Shown here piece by piece: positions 8,094-15,726 of a stretch of DNA of 43,300 nt. The position numbers and the translations under genes were made by a program. Where the stretch lies: the NCBI GenBank assembly GCA_023431345.1, contig JAEYWK010000157.1, positions 1 to 43,300 of the forward strand. The letters are read 5' to 3'. A model generated the notes under the pieces. That model was not told the DNA's origin, made no database searches, and worked only from the letters and a program-made list of their open reading frames with translations. Source of the stretch: Pseudomonadota bacterium. Lineage in GTDB: Bacteria > Myxococcota_A > Polyangia > Polyangiales > Polyangiaceae. Within the stretch, counting starts at the first letter, position 1, and each line of letters opens with the position of its first letter.

Positions 8094-9325
8094 GGCTTGG
8101 TCGCGCGCGAAGACTCCTCGTCGATTTTGCGGGCGGCCGCTGCGTAGGGGCCGTTCGGGTAGCGACTCAAGTAGTCAGCTGCGACGGGCTTCGCGGCGCT
8201 TGCGCCTCGCTGCTTGTAAACGAGCATCATCTTGCGACCGAAGGCCTGCGATGCGTAGGAACCGCGCGGGCTCTCGGACACGTAACGTTCGTACCACTCG
8301 ATCGCGCCGCCGCCGCTGTCCTCGGCGATGCGGCCGAGGAAGAAAGCAGCATCACGCGCTGCCGACGATCCGGGAAAGCGTTGACGCTCGGCCAGCAGCA
8401 CTCGCTTGGCGATCTGCGCGCGTCCGGAGTAGCGAGCGGCGTCAGCGAGGGCCGCCAGCTCCTCGAGCGAGCCGCTCGACAACGTGCGAGCGAGCCCGCG
8501 CTGCTCGGCCTCGGCGATCACCGCGGCGAAGTGACCCTGCGCGACCTGGCGCGCCCACGGGTGAGCACCTGGGGTGCCCTGCGGCGCGGGGGCGCTGGGG
8601 ACGGTCGGAGGAACGAACGCTGCCGGTGCGGGCTCGGGCGCAGGCTCGGTCGCGGGCGCGACGGCTGCGATGGGCTCGCCGCCTTCGACGGTAAGGCGCC
8701 CTTCGGCGACACCGCCGAACATGTGCTGGCCCGCCTTCAAAGGGATGCCGGTGACCGCGAGCGGCCCCGTCACGATCACCGAGCCGCTCGACATCCGCAG
8801 GTCGAAGGCTTGCTCTTGCGTCGACCAACTCACGTCGAAAGCCGTGCCCGTCACCTGCACGCTGTACGGACCCGCGGCCACCTTCCAAGCGGCCTGCGGC
8901 TTCTTGGTGATCTGCACGCGCATGGTTCCGCGCTTGAGGACGACGTCAGCGCCGTGCTCCGTGAGGTTCTCCACCGCGGCTTCACTGCCGCGGCTGAGAT
9001 GCGCGACCGAGCCATCGGAGAACCGAATGCGAGTATCGGCGCCTCCGATGACGGCGCCGTTCTTGGCGAGCCCATCGCCCGCGACCTGGAAGGTGATGTG
9101 GTCACTCAGTGAGCGCACGTAGAGGACGCCAGCCACCGCGGCCGCCGAGACGGTGAGGCCGAGACCCGTGGCCCAGCCCCAACCCCAGCTACTCTTGGGA
9201 GCGCCCATGCGCGCTTGCAGCCGAGCGAAACCAGCGTCGTCGGACAGCGCCGAATCACCGTGCAGCTCGCGCCGAGCCAGCTCGACGAGCTGGGCGGTAG
9301 CCGGGGTTGCTTCGGCCGGGGTCAT
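8090..9325 (-). CDS. FecR-domain membrane protein with TPR-like C-terminus, putative anti-sigma factor
   Basis: The 411-residue product has a soluble N-terminus (1-48), one transmembrane helix at about 51-70, a FecR domain at about 95-205 (RIRFSDGSVAHLSRGSEAAV, VQVTGTAFDVSW), a Pro/Ala linker (about 215-250) and helical repeats to the end that look like TPR/YbgF-type units (SSAARDAAFFLGRIAE, YERYVSESPRGSYASQA). FecR proteins sense a signal in the periplasm and control a partner ECF sigma factor. The start overlaps the stop of the sigma gene as ATGA (9322-9325), which fits a coupled regulator pair. The N-terminus lacks a clear anti-sigma zinc motif, so the mode of sigma binding is open. The TPR tail may bind the periplasmic partner encoded downstream. 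Confidence 0.85.
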   Translation of the reverse strand: MTPAEATPATAQLVELARRELHGDSALSDDAGFARLQARMGAPKSSWGWGWATGLGLTVSAAAVAGVLYVRSLSDHITFQVAGDGLAKNGAVIGGADTRIRFSDGSVAHLSRGSEAAVENLTEHGADVVLKRGTMRVQITKKPQAAWKVAAGPYSVQVTGTAFDVSWSTQEQAFDLRMSSGSVIVTGPLAVTGIPLKAGQHMFGGVAEGRLTVEGGEPIAAVAPATEPAPEPAPAAFVPPTVPSAPAPQGTPGAHPWARQVAQGHFAAVIAEAEQRGLARTLSSGSLEELAALADAARYSGRAQIAKRVLLAERQRFPGSSAARDAAFFLGRIAEDSGGGAIEWYERYVSESPRGSYASQAFGRKMMLVYKQRGASAAKPVAADYLSRYPNGPYAAAARKIDEESSRATKP

Positions 9326-9984
9326 GGCGTTTCTTCAGGTAGAGTGACTTCGAGCCCGCTCAAGTAATCAACTAAAAACGGATCGCGCTGCGCGAAGAAG
9401 GTGATCCGCTCCCACGCGCGCGTGAAACAGCGTCGTGCAGTAGGGACGGAAACATCGAGAGCTGCCGCCACCTCCGAAGCCTCCATGCCCTCGATGAAGC
9501 GCAGGATGAACGCGGTGCGGTCTCGCTCGTTGATGCGGTTGAGGGCTCGATAGAAATGGATGAGCGCGTGCTGCGAGGTGGTGTCCGCATTGACGACGCG
9601 CAAATCGGGCAGCTCGGCGGTGCGCGAAAGACCGACCCAACGACGCACGCGAGCACGCCGGATCTCGTAGCGCGCCGTACGCACGGTGATGGCGATCACG
9701 AACGCTTTGAGCGCTACGGGATCACGCAGGGTGTGCACGCGCTCGAACAAACAGAGAAACACGTCTTGCACGATGTCTTCGACTTCGTGCTGCGGGCCCA
9801 ACGACCGTCGCAAGATTCGGCGTACGAGCGGCGCAAAACGCGTCCAAGCGATGCGCGGCGCTTCAGGCTTCTTCTCGATCAGCGCGCAGGCGAGCGTCGC
9901 GTCGTCCGCGTCGGCGAGCGTGGCTGACGTAGGAGCCGGCGCTACTGCGTCGTGAGATAGCTGCCTGGTGGCCAAGTACGCCAA
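9322..9984 (-). CDS. ECF-type RNA polymerase sigma factor
   Basis: The 220-residue product has sigma region 2 at about 50-115 (VEDIVQDVFLCLFERV, then the basic ARVRRW) and region 4 at about 150-200 (RDRTAFILRFIEGMEASEVA, a helix-turn-helix ending VSVPTARRCFTRAWERI). It lacks regions 1 and 3, as ECF factors do. It should redirect RNA polymerase to envelope genes, probably including its own operon. The longest open start is a TTG at 9984 with no good ribosome-binding site; upstream in this frame a stop occurs at about 10029 with no ATG or GTG between. A strong Shine-Dalgarno and ATG sit at 10039 but in another frame. The true start, or a small sequence error, therefore needs attention. The N-terminal 25 residues are not conserved sigma sequence. 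Confidence 0.9.
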   Translation of the reverse strand: MAYLATRQLSHDAVAPAPTSATLADADDATLACALIEKKPEAPRIAWTRFAPLVRRILRRSLGPQHEVEDIVQDVFLCLFERVHTLRDPVALKAFVIAITVRTARYEIRRARVRRWVGLSRTAELPDLRVVNADTTSQHALIHFYRALNRINERDRTAFILRFIEGMEASEVAAALDVSVPTARRCFTRAWERITFFAQRDPFLVDYLSGLEVTLPEETP

Positions 9985-10039
9985 AGGGTATTGCGCGAGG
10001 CAAGAGGCCCCGCGAGCCTGACTCCATCAGGTAACTCAT
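9866..10039 (-). CDS. Possible 57-residue leader ORF overlapping the sigma factor start out of frame
   Basis: An ATG at 10039 has an excellent Shine-Dalgarno, AGGAGG, five bases upstream (10045-10050). The frame reads MSYLMESGSRGLLPRAIPFG and on to a TGA at 9866-9868, about 116 bases inside the sigma gene and in a different frame from it. Either it is a real leader peptide whose translation influences that of the sigma factor, or the sigma factor truly starts here and a one-base indel (real or from assembly) separates the frames. The peptide is basic and Gly/Arg/Ser-rich with no recognisable domain. Real product uncertain. Confidence 0.35.
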
Positions 10040-10044
10040 GCACC

Positions 10045-10050
10045 CCTCCT
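10045..10050 (-). promoter_or_regulatory. Strong Shine-Dalgarno upstream of the ECF operon
   Basis: AGGAGG, read on the minus strand, is followed after GGTGC by ATG at 10039. It is among the best ribosome-binding sites in the window, yet its ATG is not in frame with the sigma factor. It marks where translation of this operon most likely enters. Confidence 0.75.
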
Positions 10051-10060
10051 GCGCAAACTA

Positions 10061-10078
10061 TTTCTTAGGTTTCTTAAG
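10061..10078. repeat. Tandem 9-mer in the AT-rich promoter region of the ECF operon
   Basis: TTTCTTAGG and TTTCTTAAG lie directly adjacent, 22 bases upstream of the ATG at 10039. The surrounding stretch is the most AT-rich in this intergenic region. It could hold a promoter -10 region or paired binding sites on roughly one helix face. The remaining part of the 10040-10348 gap shows no gene I can support. Confidence 0.45.
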
Positions 10079-10348
10079 TTTTGCGGCGGCGCCACACTCG
10101 ATGTCTCGCGCGGCGCGCGCCGTCGTTCAGCTTGGAAGCAGCTGGGGAGTTTGCAGCGGTAATTCAGAATTCGCATCTTCCTGGCGAGAGCAGGCGAGAA
10201 GCAGGCGAGACCAGAGCGCGATGAAATTTGATCCAAGCCCGGGTTGCCGCACCACTCCTACATCGGCGTCATCCACGGTTTTGGGCGAGCTTCTCCGAAC
10301 ACTCGACTTCCCAGGACGCTCTGCTGCAGTTTTGCGTGAGGCGCGATC

Positions 10349-10831
10349 GTGAAACGCGGTGTTGCTTTCGTGGCTGCGGCGGTGCTGGGCATCGCGGCGC
10401 TCAGCGCGCTGCGCTCGCAGCGCACCGTGGCCGAGCCGTCGCCGGCCGCGAGCGTCGAAGCGACGCCGCTCGCGAGCGTGCGCGTTACGGACGACGCCGT
10501 AGCGTCGAAACCAACGCTGGAGGTGGCCCCCCAGCCCTCCGCCAACCCCGAGCTCGAGCGTCTCCAGGCGCGGCGCCTGCTCTACGAAACGGTCGACGCC
10601 TTCCTCCAAGCAGGAGAGCTCGAAAAAGCTCGCAAGCTGCTCGACGCAGAGCAAGCGCGGCACGGCGATGACCTCGCGCCGGAGTGGCGCGATTGGGAGC
10701 AAAGCTACCGGCTCATCGCCGACTGCCTCGACGACGCGACCCCGCAGCAGCGCGCCCGAGCTCGCGCCTTCGCTTCGGTCAGCGAGGCCGTGGCGCTGAA
10801 GCAGCGTCTTTTGGCGGCCTGCGAGGAGTAG
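10349..10831 (+). CDS. Small membrane-anchored helical protein
   Basis: The 160-residue product starts MKRGVAFVAAAVLGIAAL, a signal or single anchor, followed by an Ala/Ser/Pro-rich stretch (about 25-65). A charged helical domain follows, with TPR-like heptads (ERLQARRLLYETVDAFLQ, LEKARKLLDAEQ) and two Cys. It starts at a GTG. The gene is divergent from the ECF operon, sharing a gap of about 310-360 bases, and faces the oxidoreductase tail to tail. By position it may respond to the same sigma factor. I do not recognise a family; a periplasmic helical adaptor is my best guess. Confidence 0.6.
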   Translation: MKRGVAFVAAAVLGIAALSALRSQRTVAEPSPAASVEATPLASVRVTDDAVASKPTLEVAPQPSANPELERLQARRLLYETVDAFLQAGELEKARKLLDAEQARHGDDLAPEWRDWEQSYRLIADCLDDATPQQRARARAFASVSEAVALKQRLLAACEE

Positions 10832-10842
10832 GGGTGCCCCGC

Positions 10843-10873
10843 GAGCGGCGCCGGGCGCGGTGCGCCGCCGCTC
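10843..10873. terminator. GC-rich stem between convergent genes
   Basis: GAGCGGCG (10843-10850) pairs perfectly with CGCCGCTC (10866-10873) around a 15-base loop. It lies between the convergent genes ending at 10831 and 10872 and touches the second stop codon. No T-tract follows on either strand, so it is only a candidate bidirectional or Rho-assisted terminator. Confidence 0.4.
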
Positions 10874-11879
10874 AGGCGACGGCTTGGCGCCACAGGTCGA
10901 GCGCGCGCATGTTGCCGATGGTGTCTTGCCAGCTCATGGCAGGCCACGGCGCTTCGGTGCCCCCGAGCGCGTCTGCGACCAGCTCGGCTTGTACCGCGTA
11001 GGTCGGGTGCTCCGTGCGCACGCTGACCGTCTCGTCCGGCTCGCCTTCTCGCTTCACGACGAAGCTCGTCTCGAGTGACTGCCGGACGCCCTGCGGAATC
11101 CACGGATCCGCGAGCACGATCCGGCCGCGCTCACCGTAGACGACGGTTTCGGTGCCCACGCGGTGATGCACGGCGCACGTCAAGGTAGCGGTCAGGCCCG
11201 ACGCGAAGCGCACGATCGCGGTTGAAATTTCGTCCGCGCCCGTGGGCCCCCGGTAGCCCACGGCGGCCAGGCTCATTGGCTCTGCGAATGGCTGGTTGGT
11301 GACCACGCCCGCCAGCAAGCGCGCGAAGGACATGGTGTAGCCGCCGACGTCGAGGATGCCGCCTCCTCCTAGCTTGAGATCAAACAGGCGGCTCGCCGGA
11401 TCACGAGGGACGAAGAAGCCGAAATCGGCCTGCACGTGGCGCACTTCACCGATGTCACCGCGGCGGATGCGCTCGATCAGCGCGGCCAGCAGCGGGTGGC
11501 AACGGTACATGTAGCCTTCGAGCAAGAAGACTCCGCGTCGGCGCGCAGCGTCGATCACTCGTTCAGTAGACGGGGCGTCGATGGTCAGCGGCTTCTCACA
11601 CAGCACGTGCTTGCCCCGCTCGATGCACGCCAGCGCCTGGGCCTCGTGCAGCGGGTGAGGGGTCGCGACGTACACGACGTCGACCTCGGCGTCGCCCAGC
11701 AAAGCCGGTAGGTCGCGCGAAGCGCGCGCCAAGCCGTGGCGCCGCGCAAACGCCTCGCTCTTGTCCGCGCTCGAGCCGACCACGTTCACGACCTCGCAGC
11801 GCTGCGAACGCTTCAGCGCCTCGCAAAAGTCGGCCGCTATGCCCCCCGTACCAATCACGCCGTAGCTAACTTTGCTCAT
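10872..11879 (-). CDS. Gfo/Idh/MocA-family NAD(P)-dependent oxidoreductase
   Basis: The 335-residue product has an N-terminal Rossmann fold (YGVIGTGGIAADF, residues 6-18), the VVYVATPHPLH strand-loop and the family's EKPL motif (residues 95-98), whose Lys is the usual catalytic residue. The C-terminal sheet domain starts near 130 and contains GGGGILDVGGYTM. The family oxidises or reduces sugars, inositols, biliverdin or trans-dihydrodiols. The length and the GYMYRCHP motif fit the dihydrodiol/glucose-fructose type, but the substrate is unresolved. It stands alone on the minus strand, divergent from the second LamG gene across about 285 bases in which I see no other gene. Confidence 0.9.
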   Translation of the reverse strand: MSKVSYGVIGTGGIAADFCEALKRSQRCEVVNVVGSSADKSEAFARRHGLARASRDLPALLGDAEVDVVYVATPHPLHEAQALACIERGKHVLCEKPLTIDAPSTERVIDAARRRGVFLLEGYMYRCHPLLAALIERIRRGDIGEVRHVQADFGFFVPRDPASRLFDLKLGGGGILDVGGYTMSFARLLAGVVTNQPFAEPMSLAAVGYRGPTGADEISTAIVRFASGLTATLTCAVHHRVGTETVVYGERGRIVLADPWIPQGVRQSLETSFVVKREGEPDETVSVRTEHPTYAVQAELVADALGGTEAPWPAMSWQDTIGNMRALDLWRQAVA

Positions 11880-12164
11880 TTTCTTTCAGTCTGCGTCGCC
11901 GGGATGAAGCTCGGGGCTACTTACGGCACGAGGACAGGCCTCGTGTAGTGCGGGTACGTCTCGCCGCCCTTCCATTTGTTGCTGTTGCGGCAGCGAGAAA
12001 TTGCAAGAGGAGAGCTGCTCCGCGCCGCCGAGCTGCGCCTACATGTGCGTTGCTAGAATTTTCTCTGATCCGCGCCTCGGCCCGAGCGTCACTTGTGCTG
12101 CCGAGAAGCGCTGCGAGTCGCTCGCGCAACAGCTCGAAACGAGCCAAGATACCCAGTTCAGGAC

Positions 12165-13340
12165 ATGCGCAGCTCAGCGTCAGTCAGTCGCGCCTCGGCC
12201 TACCGATGGCGTCCGGTCTTCGTGACCTTCGTGATGGGCGCCGTCGCCTGCGCCACCTACGAGGCACCAACCCACCTCGGCTATGGCGGGGATGATGGCG
12301 GCAAACCGAGCAAGCCCGTTGGCGGTACGGACTCGGGCGGCGAGAGCGCAGGCGGCACGACGGGCGGCGCGCCGTCGTCGAGCGGCGGTGGCGGCTCGGG
12401 TACGAGCACGGGAGGCACGCCGGAGCCGCAAGCCGGAACGACGGCGACGGGCGGAGCCGGCACGAGCAGCGTCGGCGGCACCGGCGGCGCACCGCCCACA
12501 GACGGCGGCGAGGGCGGGGAGCCGAGCCCCGGCGTCGACGCTTGCCCCACGGACCCCAACAAAACGGCGCCCGGAGTCTGCGGCTGCGGCTTGCCCGACG
12601 CCGACACAGCCACGCTCGCCGGCTGCGCCAGCCTGAAGGCCGCGCTCGTTCATCGTTACGATTTCGAGGGCACCGGCACGGTGGTGACCGACAGGGTGGG
12701 TACCGCGCATGGCGCCATCGTCGGCGGCGTCAGCCTGTCGAAGGTCGACGGCAAAGGCGCCGTCGCGCTGACGGGCGGCACCACTGGCCCTTACGTGAAT
12801 CTACCGAACAAGCTCATCTCGTCGCTGACGAACGCGACGCTGGAGGCCTGGGTGACGTGGGGCGGCGGCGATGCCTGGCAGCGCCTCTTCGACTTCGGCG
12901 ACTCGACCAGCGCGACGCCCGAAGACACGCCGGCAAACGGCAAAACTTACCTCTTTCTCACGCCGCAAACCGACACCACCGCCGGCGGGACGATGCGCGC
13001 GGTGTACTCGCTCTCTGGCGGCTCCGCCGCTCAAGAGACGCGCCTCGACGGGAGCGCCGCGCTGCCGCAAGTGCTGACCCACGTCGCGCTCGTCGTCGAC
13101 GCGGCGGGTGACGAGCTCGTCTTGTACGTCGACGGAGTGAGCTCGGGCACTCAAGCCTTTACCGGCTCACTGGCTTCGATCAACGACGTCAACACCTGGC
13201 TCGGTCGCAGTCAGTACAACGCGGACCCCGAGCTGACAGGCACCATCCACGAATTTCGCATCTATTCTGCGGCGCTGAGCGAAAAGCAAATTGCCACGAG
13301 CTTCGCGGGCGGACCTGATCCAGCATTCCTCGCGGAATGA
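12165..13340 (+). CDS. LamG-domain lipoprotein with Gly/Thr-rich linker
   Basis: The 391-residue product begins with a signal ending in VMGAVAC (lipobox Cys about residue 25), then a long Gly/Ser/Thr linker (GGTDSGGESAGGTTGG-like, about 35-120) typical of myxobacterial surface lipoproteins. A short Cys motif follows (DACPTDPNKTAPGVCGCG). The C-terminal LamG domain (about 160-391) contains LVHRYDFEGTGT, PYVNLPNKL, ATLEAWVTWGGGDAWQRLFD, TWLGRS and HEFRIYSAALSEKQI. That domain is plainly related to the one at 6121-6999. I start at ATG 12165; the ATG at 12093 adds a stretch unlike a signal peptide. The stop overlaps the methyltransferase start as ATGA. Likely a surface-exposed binding lipoprotein; ligand unknown. 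Confidence 0.85.
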   Translation: MRSSASVSRASAYRWRPVFVTFVMGAVACATYEAPTHLGYGGDDGGKPSKPVGGTDSGGESAGGTTGGAPSSSGGGGSGTSTGGTPEPQAGTTATGGAGTSSVGGTGGAPPTDGGEGGEPSPGVDACPTDPNKTAPGVCGCGLPDADTATLAGCASLKAALVHRYDFEGTGTVVTDRVGTAHGAIVGGVSLSKVDGKGAVALTGGTTGPYVNLPNKLISSLTNATLEAWVTWGGGDAWQRLFDFGDSTSATPEDTPANGKTYLFLTPQTDTTAGGTMRAVYSLSGGSAAQETRLDGSAALPQVLTHVALVVDAAGDELVLYVDGVSSGTQAFTGSLASINDVNTWLGRSQYNADPELTGTIHEFRIYSAALSEKQIATSFAGGPDPAFLAE

Positions 13341-14206
13341 GCCGAGTGCAAGAGCAGTTCGAGGAGCAACGCGCCTCGAACGCCAGTGGTCTGCCGCACT
13401 TCGACGCATTTCGTGAGCATCGCCTGCAGCAAACGCAGCTGATCGAGCGCCAGCTGGCGGCGCTCGCCCCCGAGCTGGCGAGCAGCGCGCGACTGTGCGT
13501 GCTCGGCGCCGGCAACTGCTTCGACCTCGAGCTCGAGCACCTGCTCACTCGCTTCAGCGAGGTGCATTTGGTCGACGTCGATGCGAGCGCTCTCGAAGGG
13601 GCGCGCGGGCGGGTCGCGGAGGGGCCGCGAGCTCGGCTCGTCGCACATGCCCCCGTCGATCTGTCGGGTTGGTTCGAGCACCTCGATCGCTGGGCGCGCC
13701 TGCAGGTCACGCCGCAAGAGCTGATGGCGGCGCCAGCGGCGGGCTCGAAGCGCATCGCGCAGGCGCTTCCGGGGCCGTTCGAGGTGGTGGTGTCGACGTG
13801 CCTGCTCACGCAGCTGCAGCTCACCTTGCTCAACCTGCTCGGCGATCGCCACCAGCTGTTCGTGGCTTTGCGTGAGTTCCTCACGCTGACTCACCTGCGG
13901 ACTTTGTCGCGGCTCACGCGTCCGGGTGGCCGCGCTCTGCTCATCACTGACCTGTGCGAGGCGAGAGCTTTTCCCGTGGGGCGCCCGCGAGGCAGCGCCG
14001 ACTTGGCTGCCCTGATGAGCGAGCTGACCCAGGCCGGCCAAGTCATCCACGCCGCTCACCCCGGCCTCATCGACGTCACGCTCAAGGACGATCCGGTGCT
14101 GCTGCGCACGCTGGGGGCGAGTGAGCAGGCCGCGCCCTGGCTTTGGCAGAACGGGCCTGACACGCGTTTTCTCGTGTACGCGCTCACCCTGCCGCGGCTG
14201 GCGTAG
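13337..14206 (+). CDS. SAM-dependent methyltransferase-like protein
   Basis: The 289-residue product has a Rossmann-type motif I, LCVLGAGNCFDLELE (about 53-67), followed by VHLVDVDASAL (about 76-86), where the acidic residue would hold the ribose of S-adenosylmethionine. Later FEVVVSTCLLTQLQ and RALLITDL fit motifs II/III of class I methyltransferases. There is no signal peptide. Translation is coupled to the LamG lipoprotein (ATGA at 13337-13340), an unusual pairing of a surface protein with a cytoplasmic methyltransferase-like protein. The substrate is unknown and the fold call rests on motif I and the order of strands. Confidence 0.7.
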   Translation: MSRVQEQFEEQRASNASGLPHFDAFREHRLQQTQLIERQLAALAPELASSARLCVLGAGNCFDLELEHLLTRFSEVHLVDVDASALEGARGRVAEGPRARLVAHAPVDLSGWFEHLDRWARLQVTPQELMAAPAAGSKRIAQALPGPFEVVVSTCLLTQLQLTLLNLLGDRHQLFVALREFLTLTHLRTLSRLTRPGGRALLITDLCEARAFPVGRPRGSADLAALMSELTQAGQVIHAAHPGLIDVTLKDDPVLLRTLGASEQAAPWLWQNGPDTRFLVYALTLPRLA

Positions 14207-14255
14207 CGACGCGGAAGACGGCCCAGGGCGGCCGGGCGGCCTCGCGGCGGCGAGC

Positions 14256-14279
14256 CACTGTTCCACCAGCGGAACAGTG
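14256..14279. promoter_or_regulatory. Perfect 9-bp inverted repeat upstream of yceI
   Basis: CACTGTTCC and GGAACAGTG are exact reverse complements separated by six bases. The element lies 50 bases after the methyltransferase stop and 89 bases before the yceI start. It could be an operator for a dimeric repressor or activator. As an RNA hairpin it lacks a T-tract, which argues against a simple intrinsic terminator. Confidence 0.5.
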
Positions 14280-14367
14280 TGTTGCTCAGAGAGCGGCTGT
14301 GCAGCGGGCGCGGGCGGCGCCAAGACCGACGCCGCGGCGCAGCTGCCGCGCAAGCACGAGGAAATAC

Positions 14368-14943
14368 ATGAAACGTTTGATTTTCGCTTTGCCCCTGCTG
14401 GTCGCTAGTGTCGCTCAGGCCGACGCGGTCGAGTGGAAGCTCGACACGTCGCACACGAACGTCGGCTTCTCGGTTCCGCACTTGATGATCAGCTCCGTCG
14501 AGGGCCGATTCAAGGAAGCTACGGCGAGCGTGAAGCTCGACGACGCCGACCTGACCAAGAGCCAAGTGTCCGTCGACATCAACGCCGCGTCGATCGACAC
14601 GGGCGACGCCAAGCGCGACGAGCACCTGAAAGCCGCTGATTTCTTCGACGTGAAGAAGTATCCGAAGCTCACCTTCAAGTCGACCAAGATCGCCAAGAGC
14701 GGCGCGGGCTACAAGCTCACGGGCGACCTCACGATTCGCGACGTCACCAAGTCGGTGACGCTCGACGCGACGCTGACCGGGCCGGTGAAGACGCCTTGGG
14801 GCAACCAGGCCCGCGCAGCAAAGGTCAGCGGCAAGGTGAAGCGCGGCGACTTCGGCTTGAAGTGGAACAAGGCGCTCGAGACCGGCGGCGTCGTCGTGGG
14901 TGAAGAAGTGACTATCAACGTCACTGCTGAAGTGACCAAGTAG
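14368..14943 (+). CDS. YceI-family periplasmic lipocalin-like protein
   Basis: The 191-residue product has a cleavable signal (MKRLIFALPLLVASVAQADA) and then the YceI barrel: WKLDTSHTNVGFSVPHLMIS, VEGRFKEATASVKLD, ASIDTGDAKRDEHLKAADFF, YPKLTFKSTKI, LTGDLTIRDVTKSVTLD. YceI proteins bind long polyisoprenoid or other lipid chains in the periplasm and respond to stress or alkaline conditions in several bacteria. A GAGGAA ribosome-binding site precedes the ATG, which fixes this start. The gene appears to be transcribed alone, possibly controlled by the palindrome at 14256. No cytochrome b561 partner is next to it. Confidence 0.92.
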   Translation: MKRLIFALPLLVASVAQADAVEWKLDTSHTNVGFSVPHLMISSVEGRFKEATASVKLDDADLTKSQVSVDINAASIDTGDAKRDEHLKAADFFDVKKYPKLTFKSTKIAKSGAGYKLTGDLTIRDVTKSVTLDATLTGPVKTPWGNQARAAKVSGKVKRGDFGLKWNKALETGGVVVGEEVTINVTAEVTK

Positions 14944-15138
14944 CCTGACCCCGCCCTCGCTTCGGCGCCGGTGCGCCCTTGGTCCCGGGAGAGGGCGATC
15001 GCTGCGGCCGCGCTGCCAGGAGCGACGTTCGCCGGTCTCCGAGTTTGTCGGGAGGGCGGCGAGCATCGCAAATTGGGGGGGGCGTGGCGCGGCCAGCGTT
15101 GCGGCAGGGCCGCACGTGCTAGCGTTGGGGCCGACGTC

Positions 15139-15537
15139 GTGGAGCAAGTCGGCGGCAACGATTTCGTTTCGGTGAGCGTGGACCACATGCGTGGCGTCGC
15201 GCGCGTCACGCGCAGCGCGCTTCGGCCGCCGACCATCGAAGCGATCTTGGAAGCGTTCGATGAAGCGGCGCGCGCGCTCGATCGCCTCGACCGCGCGCGC
15301 TTCCGTGTGCTGATTGATCTGCGTGCCGCCCCCGGGCGCAACGACCCCGAGTTCGAGCGGGCCATGGCGAGCCGCCGCAGCGACCTGCTTCGCGGCTTCA
15401 TCGCCGCCGCCGTGCTGGTGCAAACGCCGGTGGGGGAGCTCCAGATCTCGCGCATCACCCGCGAAGACCGCAGCGACGCCCGCGTGTTCAGCGACGAAGC
15501 CAAAGCCCTCGCCTGGCTAGCGGCCACCCGGGCCTAA
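15139..15537 (+). CDS. STAS/SEC14-like small protein
   Basis: The 132-residue product (GTG start at 15139) resembles the small SpoIIAA/STAS-like proteins of myxobacteria. It has a beta strand with VSVSVDHMRGVARVTRS, a helix (TIEAILEAFDEAARALDRLD), then RFRVLIDLRAAPGRNDPEFE and the strand-helix end FIAAAVLVQTPVGELQISR. There is no signal peptide. The frame stays open upstream, but there the codons lie in a G-run-rich intergenic stretch, so I do not extend it. It may act as a binding or regulatory module; no partner is evident. Confidence 0.6.
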   Translation: MEQVGGNDFVSVSVDHMRGVARVTRSALRPPTIEAILEAFDEAARALDRLDRARFRVLIDLRAAPGRNDPEFERAMASRRSDLLRGFIAAAVLVQTPVGELQISRITREDRSDARVFSDEAKALAWLAATRA

Positions 15538-15726
15538 GCCAGCCCTAAGCCAACGGCGGCCCCGCTACCCGCTGACGCGCCTCGCTGACGGTGGCCGGCA
15601 GCCCGCGCTCACGGCGGCCTGCTCTTCACCTGACGCTGCGGGCTCCCACTGCCCTGTGCTGTTTCGGCCGCGGGGCAGGTGCGCTTGAGGATCCCCGAGC
15701 ATTGCACTATGCCCCCCTCATCAAAC

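Noticed and set aside
10038..10352. Plus-strand 104-codon frame opposite the ECF operon promoter
   Set aside because: It has no ribosome-binding site, mixes low-complexity segments, spans the AT-rich promoter patch and ends on the start of the real small gene. More likely chance.
11880..12164. Small genes in the gap before the second LamG gene
   Set aside because: Short frames here lack start sites and domains. I see only a likely divergent promoter region.
15538..15726. tRNA or small RNA in the gap before lpdA
   Set aside because: No cloverleaf or convincing promoter-terminator pair is visible; only a repeated CCTAAGCC is seen.
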